Positions 10,459 through 20,196 of a stretch of 64,000 nt of DNA are shown one piece after another (positions within the stretch are counted from its first letter, which is position 1; each line of letters opens with the position of its first letter). Where the stretch lies: NCBI RefSeq assembly GCF_002251855.1, contig NZ_NOXW01000022.1, positions 868,001 through 932,000 of the forward strand. The letters run 5' to 3'. This DNA comes from Rhodoferax sp. TH121. GTDB lineage: Bacteria > Pseudomonadota > Gammaproteobacteria > Burkholderiales > Burkholderiaceae_C. The position numbers and the translations under genes were made by a program. Below the pieces are notes generated by a model. It was not told where the DNA came from and ran no database searches. It saw nothing but the letters and a program-made list of their open reading frames with translations.

Positions 10459-12198
10459 GTGTTGTCTCATCCCGCTACCAAGTACCGCGCTTTCCCAGCC
10501 ATTGACCTGCCCAACCGGCAATGGCCCACGCGCTCCATCACCCAGCCGCCGATCTGGATGAGCACGGACTTGCGGGACGGCAACCAATCCCTGTTCGAAC
10601 CCATGAATGCGGAGCGCAAGATGCGTATGTTCCGCACGCTGCTGCAAGTGGGTTTCAAAGAGATCGAGGTCGGTTTCCCTAGCGCCTCGCAAACCGACTT
10701 TGACTTTGTGCGCGAGTTAATTGAAGGCGGCCATGTGCCGGACGATGTGACCATTGAAGTGCTCACCCAATCCCGCGAACACCTGATCCGCCGCACCATC
10801 GAATCGCTCAAGGGTGCCCGCCGCGCCATCGTGCACGTGTACAACGCCACCGCCCCCGTCTTCCGCGACGTGGTGTTCGGCATGAGCAAGTCCGAGGTCA
10901 AAGAGTTGGCTGTGTCATCGGTGCGCCTGATCAAAGAGATCACCGCCACCATGCCGGAGACCGAGTGGGTGCTGCAGTACAGCCCCGAGGTGTTCACCAG
11001 CACCGAGCTCGAATTCGCCTGCGAAGTATGTGATGCCGTCACCGCCGAGTGGGGCGCCACACTCGCCAACAAGGTGATCCTCAATTTGCCGGCGACTGTC
11101 GAGGTGTCCACCCCCAATATTTATGCTGACCAGATCGAGTGGATGCACACCCACTTGGCCCGCCGCGACAGCGTCATCCTGAGCCTGCACCCGCACAACG
11201 ACCGGGGCACCGGCGTGGCAGCGGCAGAGTTGGGGCTCATGGCCGGCGCCGACCGTGTCGAAGGCTGCCTGTTCGGCAATGGCGAGCGCACCGGCAACGT
11301 GGACTTGGTCACCCTGGCCCTCAACCTCTACACCCAGGGCGTGAGTCCCGGCCTCGATTTTTCGGACATCAACGCCATTGCCCGCACCGTCGAGCATTGC
11401 AACCAGTTGCCCATCCACCCCCGTCACCCGTATGTGGGTGACCTGGTGTTCACCGCGTTCAGTGGCTCCCACCAGGACGCCATCAAGAAAGGCTTTGCCG
11501 CCCAAAAGGCAGCCGGCCCGGACGCGCTGTGGAACGTGCCCTACATGCCCATTGACCCTGCCGACGTGGGTCGCAGCTACGACTCGGTGATCCGCGTGAA
11601 CAGCCAATCCGGCAAGGGTGGCGTGGCCTATCTGATGGAGGCCGAGTTTGGTGTGGTGATGCCGCGCCGCCTGCAGGTGGAGTTTTCTGGTGAAGTGCAG
11701 AACTACACCGACACCCATGGTGGTGAGATGAGTGCGCAGGACATCTGGAACCTCTTTGACGCGACGTACCTGCATGCAGCCGACGCCCAAGTGCGCTATG
11801 TCGAGCACCATCTGTTTGACCACCCCGGCCAGACCGGCAAGGCCCATGTGCAGGGAATCCGCATCGGCGTGGAAGTGGACGGCCAGTCCATGCTGATTAC
11901 TGGCGAAGGCAATGGCCCCATCGACGCGGCCGTGCACGCGCTGCAAACCATCGGCATCAAGGTCCAGGTGCGCAGCTATGAGGAGCGCAGTACCCGTGCC
12001 AGTACGGATGGCGGAGATGCGCAAGCCTGTGCATTTCTGGAGCTTGTGGCCGCCCAGGGCGATACAGGCAAGGGCGGCGAGCGCTTTGGCGTGGGCATGG
12101 ACACCAACATCGTGACGGCGTCGGTCAAAGCGCTGATCAGCGGCGTGAACCGCCTGGGGCTGGTGGATGTGGGCGTCTTGGAGGGGGTAGCGGCCTGA
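10459..12198 (+). CDS. leuA: 2-isopropylmalate synthase
   Basis: First committed step of leucine synthesis: acetyl-CoA plus 2-oxoisovalerate to 2-isopropylmalate. The 579-residue protein has the TIM-barrel catalytic domain ([11 protein letters not shown] near residue 35, [11 protein letters not shown]) and a C-terminal LeuA dimer domain that carries leucine feedback inhibition. It belongs to the long form found in Burkholderiales. GTG at 10459 is chosen because GGAG lies seven bases upstream and [10 protein letters not shown] matches relatives; the frame is open upstream. It stands alone, away from ilv and leuCDB genes. Confidence 0.94.
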   Translation: MLSHPATKYRAFPAIDLPNRQWPTRSITQPPIWMSTDLRDGNQSLFEPMNAERKMRMFRTLLQVGFKEIEVGFPSASQTDFDFVRELIEGGHVPDDVTIEVLTQSREHLIRRTIESLKGARRAIVHVYNATAPVFRDVVFGMSKSEVKELAVSSVRLIKEITATMPETEWVLQYSPEVFTSTELEFACEVCDAVTAEWGATLANKVILNLPATVEVSTPNIYADQIEWMHTHLARRDSVILSLHPHNDRGTGVAAAELGLMAGADRVEGCLFGNGERTGNVDLVTLALNLYTQGVSPGLDFSDINAIARTVEHCNQLPIHPRHPYVGDLVFTAFSGSHQDAIKKGFAAQKAAGPDALWNVPYMPIDPADVGRSYDSVIRVNSQSGKGGVAYLMEAEFGVVMPRRLQVEFSGEVQNYTDTHGGEMSAQDIWNLFDATYLHAADAQVRYVEHHLFDHPGQTGKAHVQGIRIGVEVDGQSMLITGEGNGPIDAAVHALQTIGIKVQVRSYEERSTRASTDGGDAQACAFLELVAAQGDTGKGGERFGVGMDTNIVTASVKALISGVNRLGLVDVGVLEGVAA

Positions 12199-12224
12199 GT
12201 GGGCCCCAGGGCGACCGGATGCGC

Positions 12225-13055
12225 TCAGGGGCCGACTTGCTGGCGCCAGCGCTGGATGTTGTTTTCTACCAGCTGCTTCATCACATTGTCTTTGGTGAGC
12301 TTGTGCAGTGCCTTGGCAATGCGCCCGCGCATCTCCCCGGTGTTGCACGGGGATTGGTGCGCGAGCGTGAGGTGCAGCCCCTCATTGCTTACCGCGACAG
12401 ACGAGGTTTTCAAATCGTCGTAGCCCAGCTTCGTCGCCAATGCCCGGCCCGGGTCTTCTTCGTAAACGATGTACTGGGCCCGACCCACCCCCAACATGCG
12501 AAAGGCCTGCTCTAGCTGCGACACCTCGTCGATCTGCAAAAACTCCTTGGCATAGCGGTCAAACGCCTCGCCAAAGCTGTTGTTGATCACCGTCAGGCCT
12601 TTGCGGCCCTTGAGGTCGCCCCAGGTCTTGTAGGTGAAAGTGTTTTTGGCAGGTGTCCAGATCACCGTGCGGGTGCTGCGAAAGGCGGGGTAAAAGTAGT
12701 CCATGTACTCCAGCCGCGGCAACGTGAAGAAGGCGCCGGCAATCAGGTCCACACGGCCATTTTTGGCCTGTTCTTGCACACGGGCCCAGGAGCCTTGGTA
12801 CTTCACTTCGATGGGCAGGCCTATCTCCTTGGACAGCAACTGCATCAGGTCCGCATTGGCGCCTATGAGCCGGGTCTCGTCAGTCGGGTCACGCCACAGA
12901 TAGGGGGTGTATTCGGGATTGCCTGTGGCTACCAGGCTCTTGCAAGATACCGATTGCGCACTGACTTGTCCGGCCCACAAGCAGAGCCCCACCACAGCCC
13001 ACAGGCAGCGTTTGCCCAAGTTCGGGGCCGGTCCAACGGAAGTTCTTATTTGCAT
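12225..13055 (-). CDS. Periplasmic solute-binding protein, amino-acid ABC type (SBP_bac_3)
   Basis: A 276-residue exported protein with a signal peptide ending near AGQVSA and a family-3 solute-binding fold (NPEYTPYLW, DLMQLLSKEIG, GAFFTLPRLEYMDYFYP). No permease or ATPase gene is adjacent, so it is an orphan receptor; it may serve a distant transporter or have a sensing role. ATG at 13055 starts the signal peptide; a longer frame upstream lacks this logic. It is convergent with leuA, 26 bases away. The ligand cannot be told from sequence. Confidence 0.78.
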   Translation of the reverse strand: MQIRTSVGPAPNLGKRCLWAVVGLCLWAGQVSAQSVSCKSLVATGNPEYTPYLWRDPTDETRLIGANADLMQLLSKEIGLPIEVKYQGSWARVQEQAKNGRVDLIAGAFFTLPRLEYMDYFYPAFRSTRTVIWTPAKNTFTYKTWGDLKGRKGLTVINNSFGEAFDRYAKEFLQIDEVSQLEQAFRMLGVGRAQYIVYEEDPGRALATKLGYDDLKTSSVAVSNEGLHLTLAHQSPCNTGEMRGRIAKALHKLTKDNVMKQLVENNIQRWRQQVGP

Positions 13056-13150
13056 GGCCTTGTCACGGGGGCTTGCCACATGGCCCTTGCAGTCTAGCGG
13101 CAAGCTTTTGCTGCTGTAAACACCTAAATCATGACAGTGTGGTGTCGGAA

Positions 13151-13489
13151 TCAGGCTTTTTTCAGAAAGCAGGCTTTCAGCATAAAACTCCCGCCATCCA
13201 TCTTGCAGTCCACCTCATGGTCTCCACCGACCAAACGGATGCTCTTCACCTTGGTGCCCTGTTTGAGCACGGTGGAACTGCCCTTTACCTTCAGGTCCTT
13301 GATCAGGACCACGGCATCACCGTCCTGCAAGACTTGGCCATTGGAGTCCTTCACCACCGCCACATCGTCGTCCTCTGCGGCAGTGGCTTGGGGCCATTCA
13401 AATCCACAGTCGGCGCAGACGAAGTTGGCGCCATCGGGGTAGGTGTTCTCCAGGGTGCATTGGGGGCAAGCAGGGGTGTGAGAGGGCAT
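13151..13489 (-). CDS. PhnA/YjdM family zinc-ribbon protein
   Basis: A 112-residue protein with a zinc ribbon at the N-terminus (CPQC at 9-12, CADC at about 25-28) followed by a compact beta domain (LKDLKVKGSS, VGGDHEVDCKMDG), matching the YjdM/PhnA family. Despite the old name, the family is not firmly tied to phosphonate breakdown and its role is unclear. It lies 54 bases downstream of prmC on the same strand, with repeat copy B between, and upstream of the solute-binding gene. Confidence 0.88.
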   Translation of the reverse strand: MPSHTPACPQCTLENTYPDGANFVCADCGFEWPQATAAEDDDVAVVKDSNGQVLQDGDAVVLIKDLKVKGSSTVLKQGTKVKSIRLVGGDHEVDCKMDGGSFMLKACFLKKA

Positions 13490-13500
13490 GATGAATCTGT

Positions 13501-13553
13501 TTTGCTATGAAATTAGGAGCTTATAGCGCAATAACTATGGGGTCTAGGGCCAT
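13501..13553 (+). repeat. Interspersed repeat, copy B
   Basis: TTTGCTAT at the left, TAGCGCA in the middle and GGTCTAGGGCCAT at the right. The CTA at 13544-13546 is the TAG stop of prmC read on the minus strand, so the repeat overlaps the gene's end. Confidence 0.65.
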
Positions 13554-14359
13554 ATTCCGCCACTGCAGCGGGGAATTCCAGCCAGGTCGTTGCGACTCTG
13601 CACCCGGAGAAAACCGGCCTCTTGCAAGAGCGAGCGCACAGCTGGCGCTTGGTCATAGCCATGCTCCAGCAGCAGCCAGCCGCCGGGTCGCAGACGTTCG
13701 CGCGATTGCGTGATGATGGTGCGGATGTCGTCCAGCCCGTCGGCTCCGGCGGTCAGGGCTTGGCGGGGCTCATGCCGCAGGGCCGGCAGGTGTTCGTCGT
13801 CCTCGCGGATGTAGGGCGGGTTGGAGACGATGGCATCCAGCGGACCGGCGATGCCTGACATCCAGGAGCCCTGGTGAAAGCTGACTTCCAGGCACAAGCG
13901 CTGCGCATTGGCCAGGGCCACCGCCAGAGCTTCTGCGCTGTAGTCCACCGCCTGCACTTGCAGGCTGGGGCGGCTGTGCTTGAGTGCCAGTGCGATCGCA
14001 CCGCTGCCGGTGCCCAGGTCCACCACATGGGCCGCGGGCTGGGTGGTTAGCACGTCGAGTGCCCAGTCCACCAGGGTTTCGGTGTCCGGGCGGGGTACCA
14101 GCACGCGCGCGTCTACTTGCAAGTCCAGGCCATAAAACTCTTTGTGGCCCGTGATGTAGGCCACGGGTTCGCCCGCCAAGCGGCGTGGCAAGGCCTGGTT
14201 TAGCCAGCGCTGTGCCGCTGCGTGCAGTGGGGTATCGCTGTGCAGCAGCAACCATGCTCGGTCGTGCGGCGGGCGGTCCATGGCATGCAACACCAGCATC
14301 TGGGCGTCCAGTCGGTCCAGGCCATACTTCAAGAAAGTATCAATGGTGTTGGAGATCAT
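13544..14359 (-). CDS. prmC: Release factor glutamine methyltransferase
   Basis: Methylates the glutamine of the GGQ motif in release factors RF1 and RF2, using S-adenosylmethionine. The 271-residue protein has a helical N-terminal domain and a Rossmann methyltransferase domain with VVDLGTGSGAIALAL and the substrate-binding NPPY motif (SNPPYIRE). Its substrate gene prfA lies about 2.2 kb away on the same strand, separated by the chemoreceptor gene. The last codons and TAG stop fall inside repeat copy B, and copy C lies just upstream of the start. Confidence 0.94.
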   Translation of the reverse strand: MISNTIDTFLKYGLDRLDAQMLVLHAMDRPPHDRAWLLLHSDTPLHAAAQRWLNQALPRRLAGEPVAYITGHKEFYGLDLQVDARVLVPRPDTETLVDWALDVLTTQPAAHVVDLGTGSGAIALALKHSRPSLQVQAVDYSAEALAVALANAQRLCLEVSFHQGSWMSGIAGPLDAIVSNPPYIREDDEHLPALRHEPRQALTAGADGLDDIRTIITQSRERLRPGGWLLLEHGYDQAPAVRSLLQEAGFLRVQSRNDLAGIPRCSGGIWP

Positions 14360-14367
14360 GCTTGGTG

Positions 14368-14397
14368 TTTGCTATTGAATTGGTAGCGTTGAACGCA
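14368..14397 (+). repeat. Interspersed repeat, copy C (partial)
   Basis: TTTGCTAT, a GGTAGC arm and ACGCA match the left half of the family; the tail is lost. It lies nine bases upstream of the prmC start, so prmC is flanked by two copies. Confidence 0.5.
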
Positions 14398-14556
14398 CCA
14401 ATAGTGTGCACTTTTGCGGTGTATGGCCTTGCCGGATATTTTGCACGCACGCGTTGTCCATATGCGCTACGATGACTTTGCGAACAAAAAAGTACATGCA
14501 ATCGCGCAAGGTGGTGGCAGGTGAGGCGCCGGGTCTGAACCTAAGGAATTATGCAT

Positions 14557-16524
14557 ATGAGCCTCTCATTGTCCTCCGAAGCCCACCCTATCAGCCGGCA
14601 GCGTTTGCCGTTGTCGCTGAGTACCAAGCTTGGTCTGGCTGCCACGGGGCTGGTCGTACTCAGCCTGGCCATCACTTCCATGGTGATTGGCTTCAAAAGT
14701 AGCACAGCGGCAGAAGAAGCCACCATGGACTTGGCCCGCACCTCTGCACGTGAAGCGGCCGGTGCGCTGCAAACCCGTATCCGCGCCAACCTGGCCAACG
14801 TCACAGCACTGGCCGGTGCCATGGCCACCACCAAGGTGGCCAACTTGCCGTTGCAGCGCGGTCAGATCAACGAGATGGTGAAGTCCACGCTCAGCAGCGC
14901 CGAAGACTTCATTGGAGCGGCTGTAACTTGGGAGCCCAATGCTCTGGACGGCAAGGACGCTGACTATGCGGGCAAAACACCCGAGTACGACGACTCCGGA
15001 CGATTCATGCCTTACTGGACGCGCAAAGCCGGTGGTGGCTTCCATGTGGACCCGATCGTGTTTGACCCAAAAACGCCGGGTGCCAACGATTGGTACGACG
15101 TGCCCAAAAAGTCGGGCAAGGTCAATTTCACCGAGCCCTACGTTTATCCCATCGAGGGCAAGGATGTGCTGATGGCCACGCTGGCGGCCCCCATACTGAT
15201 ACAGGGCCAGTTTCAGGGGCTTTCCAGTGCCGATTTCACGCTCACTCAGCTGGGGAAAATCCTGGCTGACTTGAAAGTGATGGAAGGGGGCTCCCTGGCA
15301 TTGCTGTCCAACGGTGGCTTGTATGCCTCGCACCCCGACCCAGCGCGCATCAACAAAAAAGCCGAGGACGTGCCGGTCGATGGCTTGGCCGCTGTGCTGG
15401 CGGGCAAGCCCTTCGAGTACCAGGACACCCAGGGTGTGATCCACTTGCTGCAGCCAGTGGCCATCCACCCCGACACACAGCCTTGGAGTGTGCGTCTGAG
15501 TTTTCCGCGCAGTGTGGCAACGGCCTCATCGCGCCAGCTCACTGCCTATGCCCTCCTGGTGGCGGTGGTGTGTGCAGTGGCTACGGCCTTGATTCTGGTG
15601 GCGGTGGTGACGCGCCTCATGCGTCCGTTGCGCGCGCTTAGCCAAGCCATGGTGAATTTGTCCAGCGGTGAAGCTGACCTGCGCACCAAGCTGGATGTTC
15701 GGGGCAACGATGAATTGGCTGCCATTGGCTCGGGTTTCAACCAATTTGTTGGCAAGATCCACGGTGTGTTGACCCAGGTGCGGGGAAGTGCAGATAGCGT
15801 GGCCAACGCCAGTGCAGAGATTGCGCAGGGTAATAACGATCTTTCTGCCCGCACGGAACACCAGGCTAGCGCTTTGGAGGAAACCGCAGCCAGTATGGAA
15901 GAGCTCAATTCGACTGTGCAGCAAAACGCCGAGAACGCGCGCCAGGCGAACCAACTGGCCATGAGCGCCTCCACCGTGGCAGTGCAAGGTGGTGAAGTGG
16001 TGGGTCAAGTGGTTGAAACCATGAAGGACATCAACGAGGCGTCCCGCAAGATCAGTGACATCATCAGCGTCATTGATGGCATCGCCTTCCAGACTAACAT
16101 CTTGGCGCTCAACGCTGCCGTAGAAGCCGCGCGGGCCGGTGAGCAAGGTCGAGGCTTCGCAGTGGTTGCGTCGGAGGTGCGTAGCCTGGCCGGCCGAAGT
16201 GCTGAAGCTGCGAAAGAAATCAAATTTCTTATTAACGCCAGCGTAGAGCGGGTCGAACAAGGCACTGCCTTGGTCGACAAAGCTGGCGTGACCATGACCG
16301 AAGTGGTAACCAGCATCCGCCGAGTCACCGACATTATGGGCGAGATCAGCGCGGCCAGCAGCGAACAAAGTGCAGGTGTTGCCCAGGTGGGCGAAGCCGT
16401 GACGCAGATGGACCAAGCCACGCAGCAGAACGCGGCGCTGGTGGAGGAAATGGCCGCTGCTGCCAGTAGCCTCAAGAGCCAAGCCAACGAACTTGTGCAG
16501 GTGGTGGGGGTGTTCAAGCTCTGA
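14557..16524 (+). CDS. Methyl-accepting chemotaxis protein with periplasmic Cache sensor
   Basis: Transmembrane chemoreceptor of 655 residues: first membrane helix about 25-47, periplasmic dCache-like sensor ([22 protein letters not shown]) to about 320, second helix about 325-345, HAMP, then a signalling domain with the conserved hairpin ([19 protein letters not shown]). It lacks a C-terminal CheR-docking pentapeptide. ATG at 14557 is favoured because AAGGA lies nine bases upstream; the in-frame ATG at 14551 is only three bases from it. No flagellar or che genes are nearby. The ligand is unknown. Confidence 0.93.
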   Translation: MSLSLSSEAHPISRQRLPLSLSTKLGLAATGLVVLSLAITSMVIGFKSSTAAEEATMDLARTSAREAAGALQTRIRANLANVTALAGAMATTKVANLPLQRGQINEMVKSTLSSAEDFIGAAVTWEPNALDGKDADYAGKTPEYDDSGRFMPYWTRKAGGGFHVDPIVFDPKTPGANDWYDVPKKSGKVNFTEPYVYPIEGKDVLMATLAAPILIQGQFQGLSSADFTLTQLGKILADLKVMEGGSLALLSNGGLYASHPDPARINKKAEDVPVDGLAAVLAGKPFEYQDTQGVIHLLQPVAIHPDTQPWSVRLSFPRSVATASSRQLTAYALLVAVVCAVATALILVAVVTRLMRPLRALSQAMVNLSSGEADLRTKLDVRGNDELAAIGSGFNQFVGKIHGVLTQVRGSADSVANASAEIAQGNNDLSARTEHQASALEETAASMEELNSTVQQNAENARQANQLAMSASTVAVQGGEVVGQVVETMKDINEASRKISDIISVIDGIAFQTNILALNAAVEAARAGEQGRGFAVVASEVRSLAGRSAEAAKEIKFLINASVERVEQGTALVDKAGVTMTEVVTSIRRVTDIMGEISAASSEQSAGVAQVGEAVTQMDQATQQNAALVEEMAAAASSLKSQANELVQVVGVFKL

Positions 16525-16599
16525 GTGACGCGGCACGGCCTGCCAGCACCTTGCTGAGAGGCTTCGTGTGAGCTTTTGGGGGGGCTGGGATGCTGAAAG

Positions 16600-17709
16600 C
16601 TAGCCCAGGTTGTTTTCCAGCGCCGCTAGCTGCTGTGCCGCCTCGTAGGCTTGCAGCGCGTCCACCACGTCACCCAGGTCGCCTTCCATGGCGCGGTCCA
16701 GCTTGTAGAGCGTGAGGTTGATGCGGTGGTCTGTCAGGCGGCCCTGCGGGTAGTTGTAGGTGCGGATTCGATCGCTGCGGTCACCACTGCCCACCAGGCT
16801 CTTGCGTTCGGCGGCGTCCTTGGCAGCGCGCTCGCTGCGTTCCTTTTCGTGGATGCGGGCGGTCAGCACTTTCAGGGCCTGCGCCTTGTTGCTGTGTTGG
16901 CTGCGCCCGTCCTGGCACTCGGCCACGATGCCGGTTGGGATGTGCGTGATGCGCACCGCCGAGTCGGTCTTGTTGATGTGCTGGCCACCGGCACCGCTGG
17001 CGCGGTAGGTGTCAATGCGCAGGTCGGACGGGTTGATCTTGGCTGCCTCCACTTCATCCTGCTCGGCCAGCACGGCGATGGTGCAGGCGCTGGTGTGGAT
17101 GCGGCCCTGCGTTTCGGTAGCGGGCACGCGCTGCACGCGGTGGCCACCGCTCTCGAACTTGAGCATGCCGTAGGCGCCGCAGCTGCCGCTGCCAGTCTGC
17201 GTGCTGCCTTCGATGCGCAGCACCACTTCCTTGTAGCCGCCCAGTTCGCTCTGCGACTCGCTCATGATCTCGGTCTTGAGGCCGATGCTGTCGCAGTAGC
17301 GGGTGTACATGCGGGCCAGGTCGGCGGCAAAGAGCGCGGATTCATCACCGCCCGTGCCAGCGCGGATTTCCACAAACGCGGGGCGCTGGTCGTCGGGGTC
17401 CTTGGGCAGCAGCATGCGCTGCAGCTCGGCCTCCAATTGCGCCAGTTCAGCCGTGGCGCTGGCAATTTCTTCCTCGGCCATTTCCGCCATATCGGGGTCA
17501 GCACGCATCTCCTGCGCGCCGGCCAGATCGCCCTCGCGCTGCTGGTAGCGGCTCCAGCGGCCAGCCACGGCCGCCACGTCGGTGTGCTCGCGAGAGAGTT
17601 TGAGGAATTGCTCCATGTCTTTCATGATGTCCTCGCGGGACAGCAAAAACTCCAGCTCCCCCTGGCGGTCGGCATAACGGGCAAGTTGTTGGCGAAGAAA
17701 CGGTTTCAT
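16600..17709 (-). CDS. prfA: Peptide chain release factor 1
   Basis: Reads UAA and UAG stop codons and triggers peptide release. The 369-residue product shows the RF1 codon-recognition tripeptide PAT ([10 protein letters not shown]) and the catalytic GGQ ([14 protein letters not shown]). ATG at 17709 gives the conserved [12 protein letters not shown]; upstream codons in the open frame are repeat-like DNA. It is downstream of hemA on the same strand, the widespread hemA-prfA pair, though here a hairpin-rich 127-base spacer separates them. Confidence 0.96.
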   Translation of the reverse strand: MKPFLRQQLARYADRQGELEFLLSREDIMKDMEQFLKLSREHTDVAAVAGRWSRYQQREGDLAGAQEMRADPDMAEMAEEEIASATAELAQLEAELQRMLLPKDPDDQRPAFVEIRAGTGGDESALFAADLARMYTRYCDSIGLKTEIMSESQSELGGYKEVVLRIEGSTQTGSGSCGAYGMLKFESGGHRVQRVPATETQGRIHTSACTIAVLAEQDEVEAAKINPSDLRIDTYRASGAGGQHINKTDSAVRITHIPTGIVAECQDGRSQHSNKAQALKVLTARIHEKERSERAAKDAAERKSLVGSGDRSDRIRTYNYPQGRLTDHRINLTLYKLDRAMEGDLGDVVDALQAYEAAQQLAALENNLG

Positions 17710-17785
17710 AGGACTGGAATCAGGTTGGCAAGCAAGGCAAAGGCAGTAAGGCCGTGGCCGAAGCGAAAAAAAGTGGCGGTTAAAG

Positions 17786-17830
17786 CTCTCCTCTCGCCAG
17801 AGGGGAGAGGGGTGGGGGAGAGTGGGGCCA
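17786..17830. repeat. GA-rich hairpin repeat between hemA and prfA
   Basis: CTCTCC at 17786-17791 pairs with GGAGAG at 17804-17809 and is followed by a GGGGTGGGGGAGAG tract. It resembles common intergenic GGGAGAGGG-type repeats of high-GC proteobacteria. It could act as a processing or attenuation site between the two genes. Confidence 0.5.
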
Positions 17831-17836
17831 GCCCAG

Positions 17837-19096
17837 CTAACGGCTGTTACGAAGGAAGAAGTGCTGGATCGCCGAACTCGCACGGTCCCGTGCCGCAGCA
17901 TCCCCTGCATGCAACTCGGCCATCGCCCCGTGCAGCATTTTTTGCGTCAGGCCTTTGGACAAGGCCTCCAGCACGGTGTCCACATCTTCACCCTTGGCCA
18001 ATAACTTGCGCGCGCGGGCCAATTCGGCAGCACGCCATTCGTCGGCTTGGGCGTTGAGTTGCTGGATCAGTGGCACCGCGCTGCGCTGGTCGACCCAGTG
18101 CATAAAGCTCTGCACACCCGCATCCACAATGGCCTCGGCTTGGGCTACAGCGGCTTGTCGGTTGGCTTGCGCGGTTTGCACCACGCTGGCCAGATCGTCC
18201 ACGGTATAGAGGTAGACGTCGCCCAAAGCTTTGACCTCGGGCTCGATGTCGCGCGGCACAGCCAGGTCGACCATGAACATGGGACGGTGGCGGCGCTTCT
18301 TGAGCGCGCGTTCCACGGCGCCCAAACCGATGATGGGTAGGGTGCTGGCGGTGCAGCTGACGATCGCGTCAAACTCGTGCAGGCGTTCGGGCAGGTCGGC
18401 CAGACGCATGACCTCGCCGCCAAAGCGGCTGGCCAGCTTCTCGCCTCGCTCCAGCGTGCGGTTGGCAATGGCGATGGCTTTGGGGTTCTTCGCCGCAAAG
18501 TGCGTGGCACACAGCTCGATCATCTCGCCCGCACCCACAAACAGCACCTTCACCTCGGCCAGGTCTTCAAACAGATTGCCCGCCAAGCGCACAGCCGCGG
18601 CCGCCATGCTGATGCTGTGTGCACCGATTTCGGTGGAGGTGCGCACCTCCTTGGCCACGGCAAAGGATCGCTGGAACAGCTGCGAGAGTGTGGTGCCCAA
18701 GGCCCCGGCTTCGTCTGCAGCGCGTACGGCGTCTTTGAGCTGGCCCAGGATCTGGGGTTCACCCAGCACCATGCTGTCCAGACCGCTGGCCACGCGGAAG
18801 GCGTGGCGCGCGGCCTGGCCATCTTCGAGCCGGTAGGTGTGGGCGCGCAGTTCGTTGGGTGTCACGCCGCCGCTTTGCGCCAGCCAGGCCAAGGTGTGGT
18901 CCAGCGCGGTTTCATCGCCGGCGCAGTAAATTTCGGTGCGGTTGCAGGTGGAGACAATCGCCGCCTCGGGCGGGCGGGCCATGCTCTGGCGCAGGCCGTG
19001 GAGCTGCGGTGCAATCTGGTCCATGGCGAACGCAAACCGGCCCCGCATATCCAGCGGTGCGGTGGTGTGGTTGATGCCTAATGCCCAGACTGCCAT
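17837..19096 (-). CDS. hemA: Glutamyl-tRNA reductase
   Basis: Reduces glutamyl-tRNA to glutamate-1-semialdehyde, the entry step of C5-pathway haem synthesis. The 419-residue enzyme has the catalytic-Cys motif STCNRTEIY near residue 50, an NADPH-binding Rossmann domain ([11 protein letters not shown]) and a C-terminal dimerisation helix region. It is expected upstream of prfA. A perfect inverted repeat containing TATAAT lies directly before the start codon, leaving little room for a leader or Shine-Dalgarno. Confidence 0.96.
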   Translation of the reverse strand: MAVWALGINHTTAPLDMRGRFAFAMDQIAPQLHGLRQSMARPPEAAIVSTCNRTEIYCAGDETALDHTLAWLAQSGGVTPNELRAHTYRLEDGQAARHAFRVASGLDSMVLGEPQILGQLKDAVRAADEAGALGTTLSQLFQRSFAVAKEVRTSTEIGAHSISMAAAAVRLAGNLFEDLAEVKVLFVGAGEMIELCATHFAAKNPKAIAIANRTLERGEKLASRFGGEVMRLADLPERLHEFDAIVSCTASTLPIIGLGAVERALKKRRHRPMFMVDLAVPRDIEPEVKALGDVYLYTVDDLASVVQTAQANRQAAVAQAEAIVDAGVQSFMHWVDQRSAVPLIQQLNAQADEWRAAELARARKLLAKGEDVDTVLEALSKGLTQKMLHGAMAELHAGDAAARDRASSAIQHFFLRNSR

Positions 19097-19102
19097 ATGT
19101 GT

Positions 19103-19128
19103 AGGCCTCGATTATAAAATCGAGGCCT
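19103..19128. promoter_or_regulatory. Perfect palindrome over the hemA promoter region
   Basis: Arms 19103-19113 and 19118-19128 (AGGCCTCGATT and its complement) are perfectly complementary around ATAA. The minus strand reads TATAAT at 19116-19111, a perfect -10 hexamer, and the plus strand reads TATAAA toward the gene at 19174. It could be an operator, a cruciform or a divergent terminator-like element; nothing here identifies the binding protein. Confidence 0.55.
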
Positions 19129-19173
19129 CACCCACCACCTGACGGGCCTGTATTGGCCTTTGTGCCAACCGCC

Positions 19174-19443
19174 ATGGGCCCTTTGGACCTTCTCAACCAC
19201 CTCCTGAACTTTGCGGCCCCTGCTTTGGCCGTGGGGCTGGTGTTGGCCTTTCTGGCCCCTGTTTTCATGAAGAATAAGGCGCTAGACCGCACGCGAACTG
19301 CGCAAGTAGCTATTAATTTTGTAGTGGGTTTGCTCGCTCTGCTGGCTGGCCTGCTGTTCTTTGGCCGCGACGGCAAGATGGCCAGCTACGCCGCGCTGGT
19401 GTTGGCGACGGCCGCTAGCCAATGGTGGGCCATGCGCCGCTGA
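19174..19443 (+). CDS. Small three-helix membrane protein, function unknown
   Basis: An 89-residue hydrophobic protein with three likely membrane helices (about 11-30, 45-63 and 69-83) and a short basic end. I do not recognise a family. ATG at 19174 is preferred to the TTG at 19153. The loop between helices 1 and 2 (NKALDRTRTAQVAINF) is encoded by a copy of the interspersed repeat. It diverges from hemA and is followed 29 bases later by the HAD gene. Confidence 0.65.
   Translation: MGPLDLLNHLLNFAAPALAVGLVLAFLAPVFMKNKALDRTRTAQVAINFVVGLLALLAGLLFFGRDGKMASYAALVLATAASQWWAMRR
19277..19326 (-). repeat. Interspersed repeat, copy K, inside a small membrane-protein gene
   Basis: In reverse orientation it shows GCTAGACC, then CTGCGCAAGTAGCTAT and a TTTTGTAG arm, close to the intergenic copies. 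It lies in frame within the gene at 19174. Confidence 0.6.
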
Positions 19444-19472
19444 GCTTCTTTTTCCTGATCAAAGCTTGACCT

Positions 19473-20135
19473 ATGTCAATCCGTTTCCGCGCTGTTCTTT
19501 TTGACCATGACGGAACCTTGGTGGATTCCGAGGGCCAGCACTTTGTCCTGTGGAACCAGGTACTGGCGCCCTACGGCTTTGCCTTGACGCTGGCGCAATA
19601 CAAGGATTTTTATGCCGGTGTGCCTACCGATGCCAATGCACTGGATTTGGTGGAGCGTTTTGGCGTGCAAGAGTCACCCGAGGTGCTGGCCCGACTGAAG
19701 AACGAGTCTGCCCAGGCCTATTTGCAGACGGCGGCTTTTCCGCTCATGCCCGGTGTACCCGCATCCATTGACCAGTTGCAGGCCGCCCGGCTGCGCATGG
19801 GGGTGGTGACGGGCGCGCGGGCCTATGCCATTGCCGCAACATTGCGTTCCCACGATCTGGCCGCTGCGTTTGAGACCGTGGTGTCTGCCGACGATGTGGT
19901 GCACAGCAAACCCGCCCCCGATTGCTACCTGCTGGCCCTGCAGCGCATGGGCTTGTTGGCGCAGGACGTCGTGGCCTTCGAGGACACCGAGCACGGCGTG
20001 GCAGCAGCCATTGCCGCCGGGCTGGCCTGTGTAGCCATTCCCACTGAAATGTCAGCCGGTCACGACTTCACGGCTGCGACCGTTGTTGTGCCCACGATGC
20101 AAGATGCCGTAGCGTGGGTCTTGGCCGCAAAATAA
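19473..20135 (+). CDS. HAD-superfamily phosphatase (phosphoglycolate or phosphoglucomutase-like)
   Basis: A 220-residue HAD hydrolase. Motif I is D11-H-D13-G-T, a helical cap follows (about 20-85), motif II is in GVVTGARAY, and motifs III and IV are in SKPAPDCYL and AFEDTEHGV. Such proteins dephosphorylate small sugar or glycolate phosphates in the cytosol; the substrate cannot be fixed from sequence. It lies between the small membrane gene and the convergent ugp operon, with repeat copy D after its stop. Confidence 0.85.
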   Translation: MSIRFRAVLFDHDGTLVDSEGQHFVLWNQVLAPYGFALTLAQYKDFYAGVPTDANALDLVERFGVQESPEVLARLKNESAQAYLQTAAFPLMPGVPASIDQLQAARLRMGVVTGARAYAIAATLRSHDLAAAFETVVSADDVVHSKPAPDCYLLALQRMGLLAQDVVAFEDTEHGVAAAIAAGLACVAIPTEMSAGHDFTAATVVVPTMQDAVAWVLAAK

Positions 20136-20151
20136 GTGCCAAACAGGCCTT

Positions 20152-20196
20152 TTGCCGTCTTGTATCCTGCGCGAGCAGCTATCGTTTGTATAGCAA
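20152..20196 (-). repeat. Interspersed repeat, copy D
   Basis: In reverse orientation it reads CTGCGCGAGCAGCTAT followed by TATAGCAA. It fills the gap between the HAD gene and ugpQ and ends directly against the ugpQ stop codon. Confidence 0.7.

Noticed and set aside
14400..14550. Sigma-28 (flagellar) promoter for the chemoreceptor
   Set aside because: A GCCGGATA stretch is present, but there is no TAAA-like -35 about 15 bases upstream.
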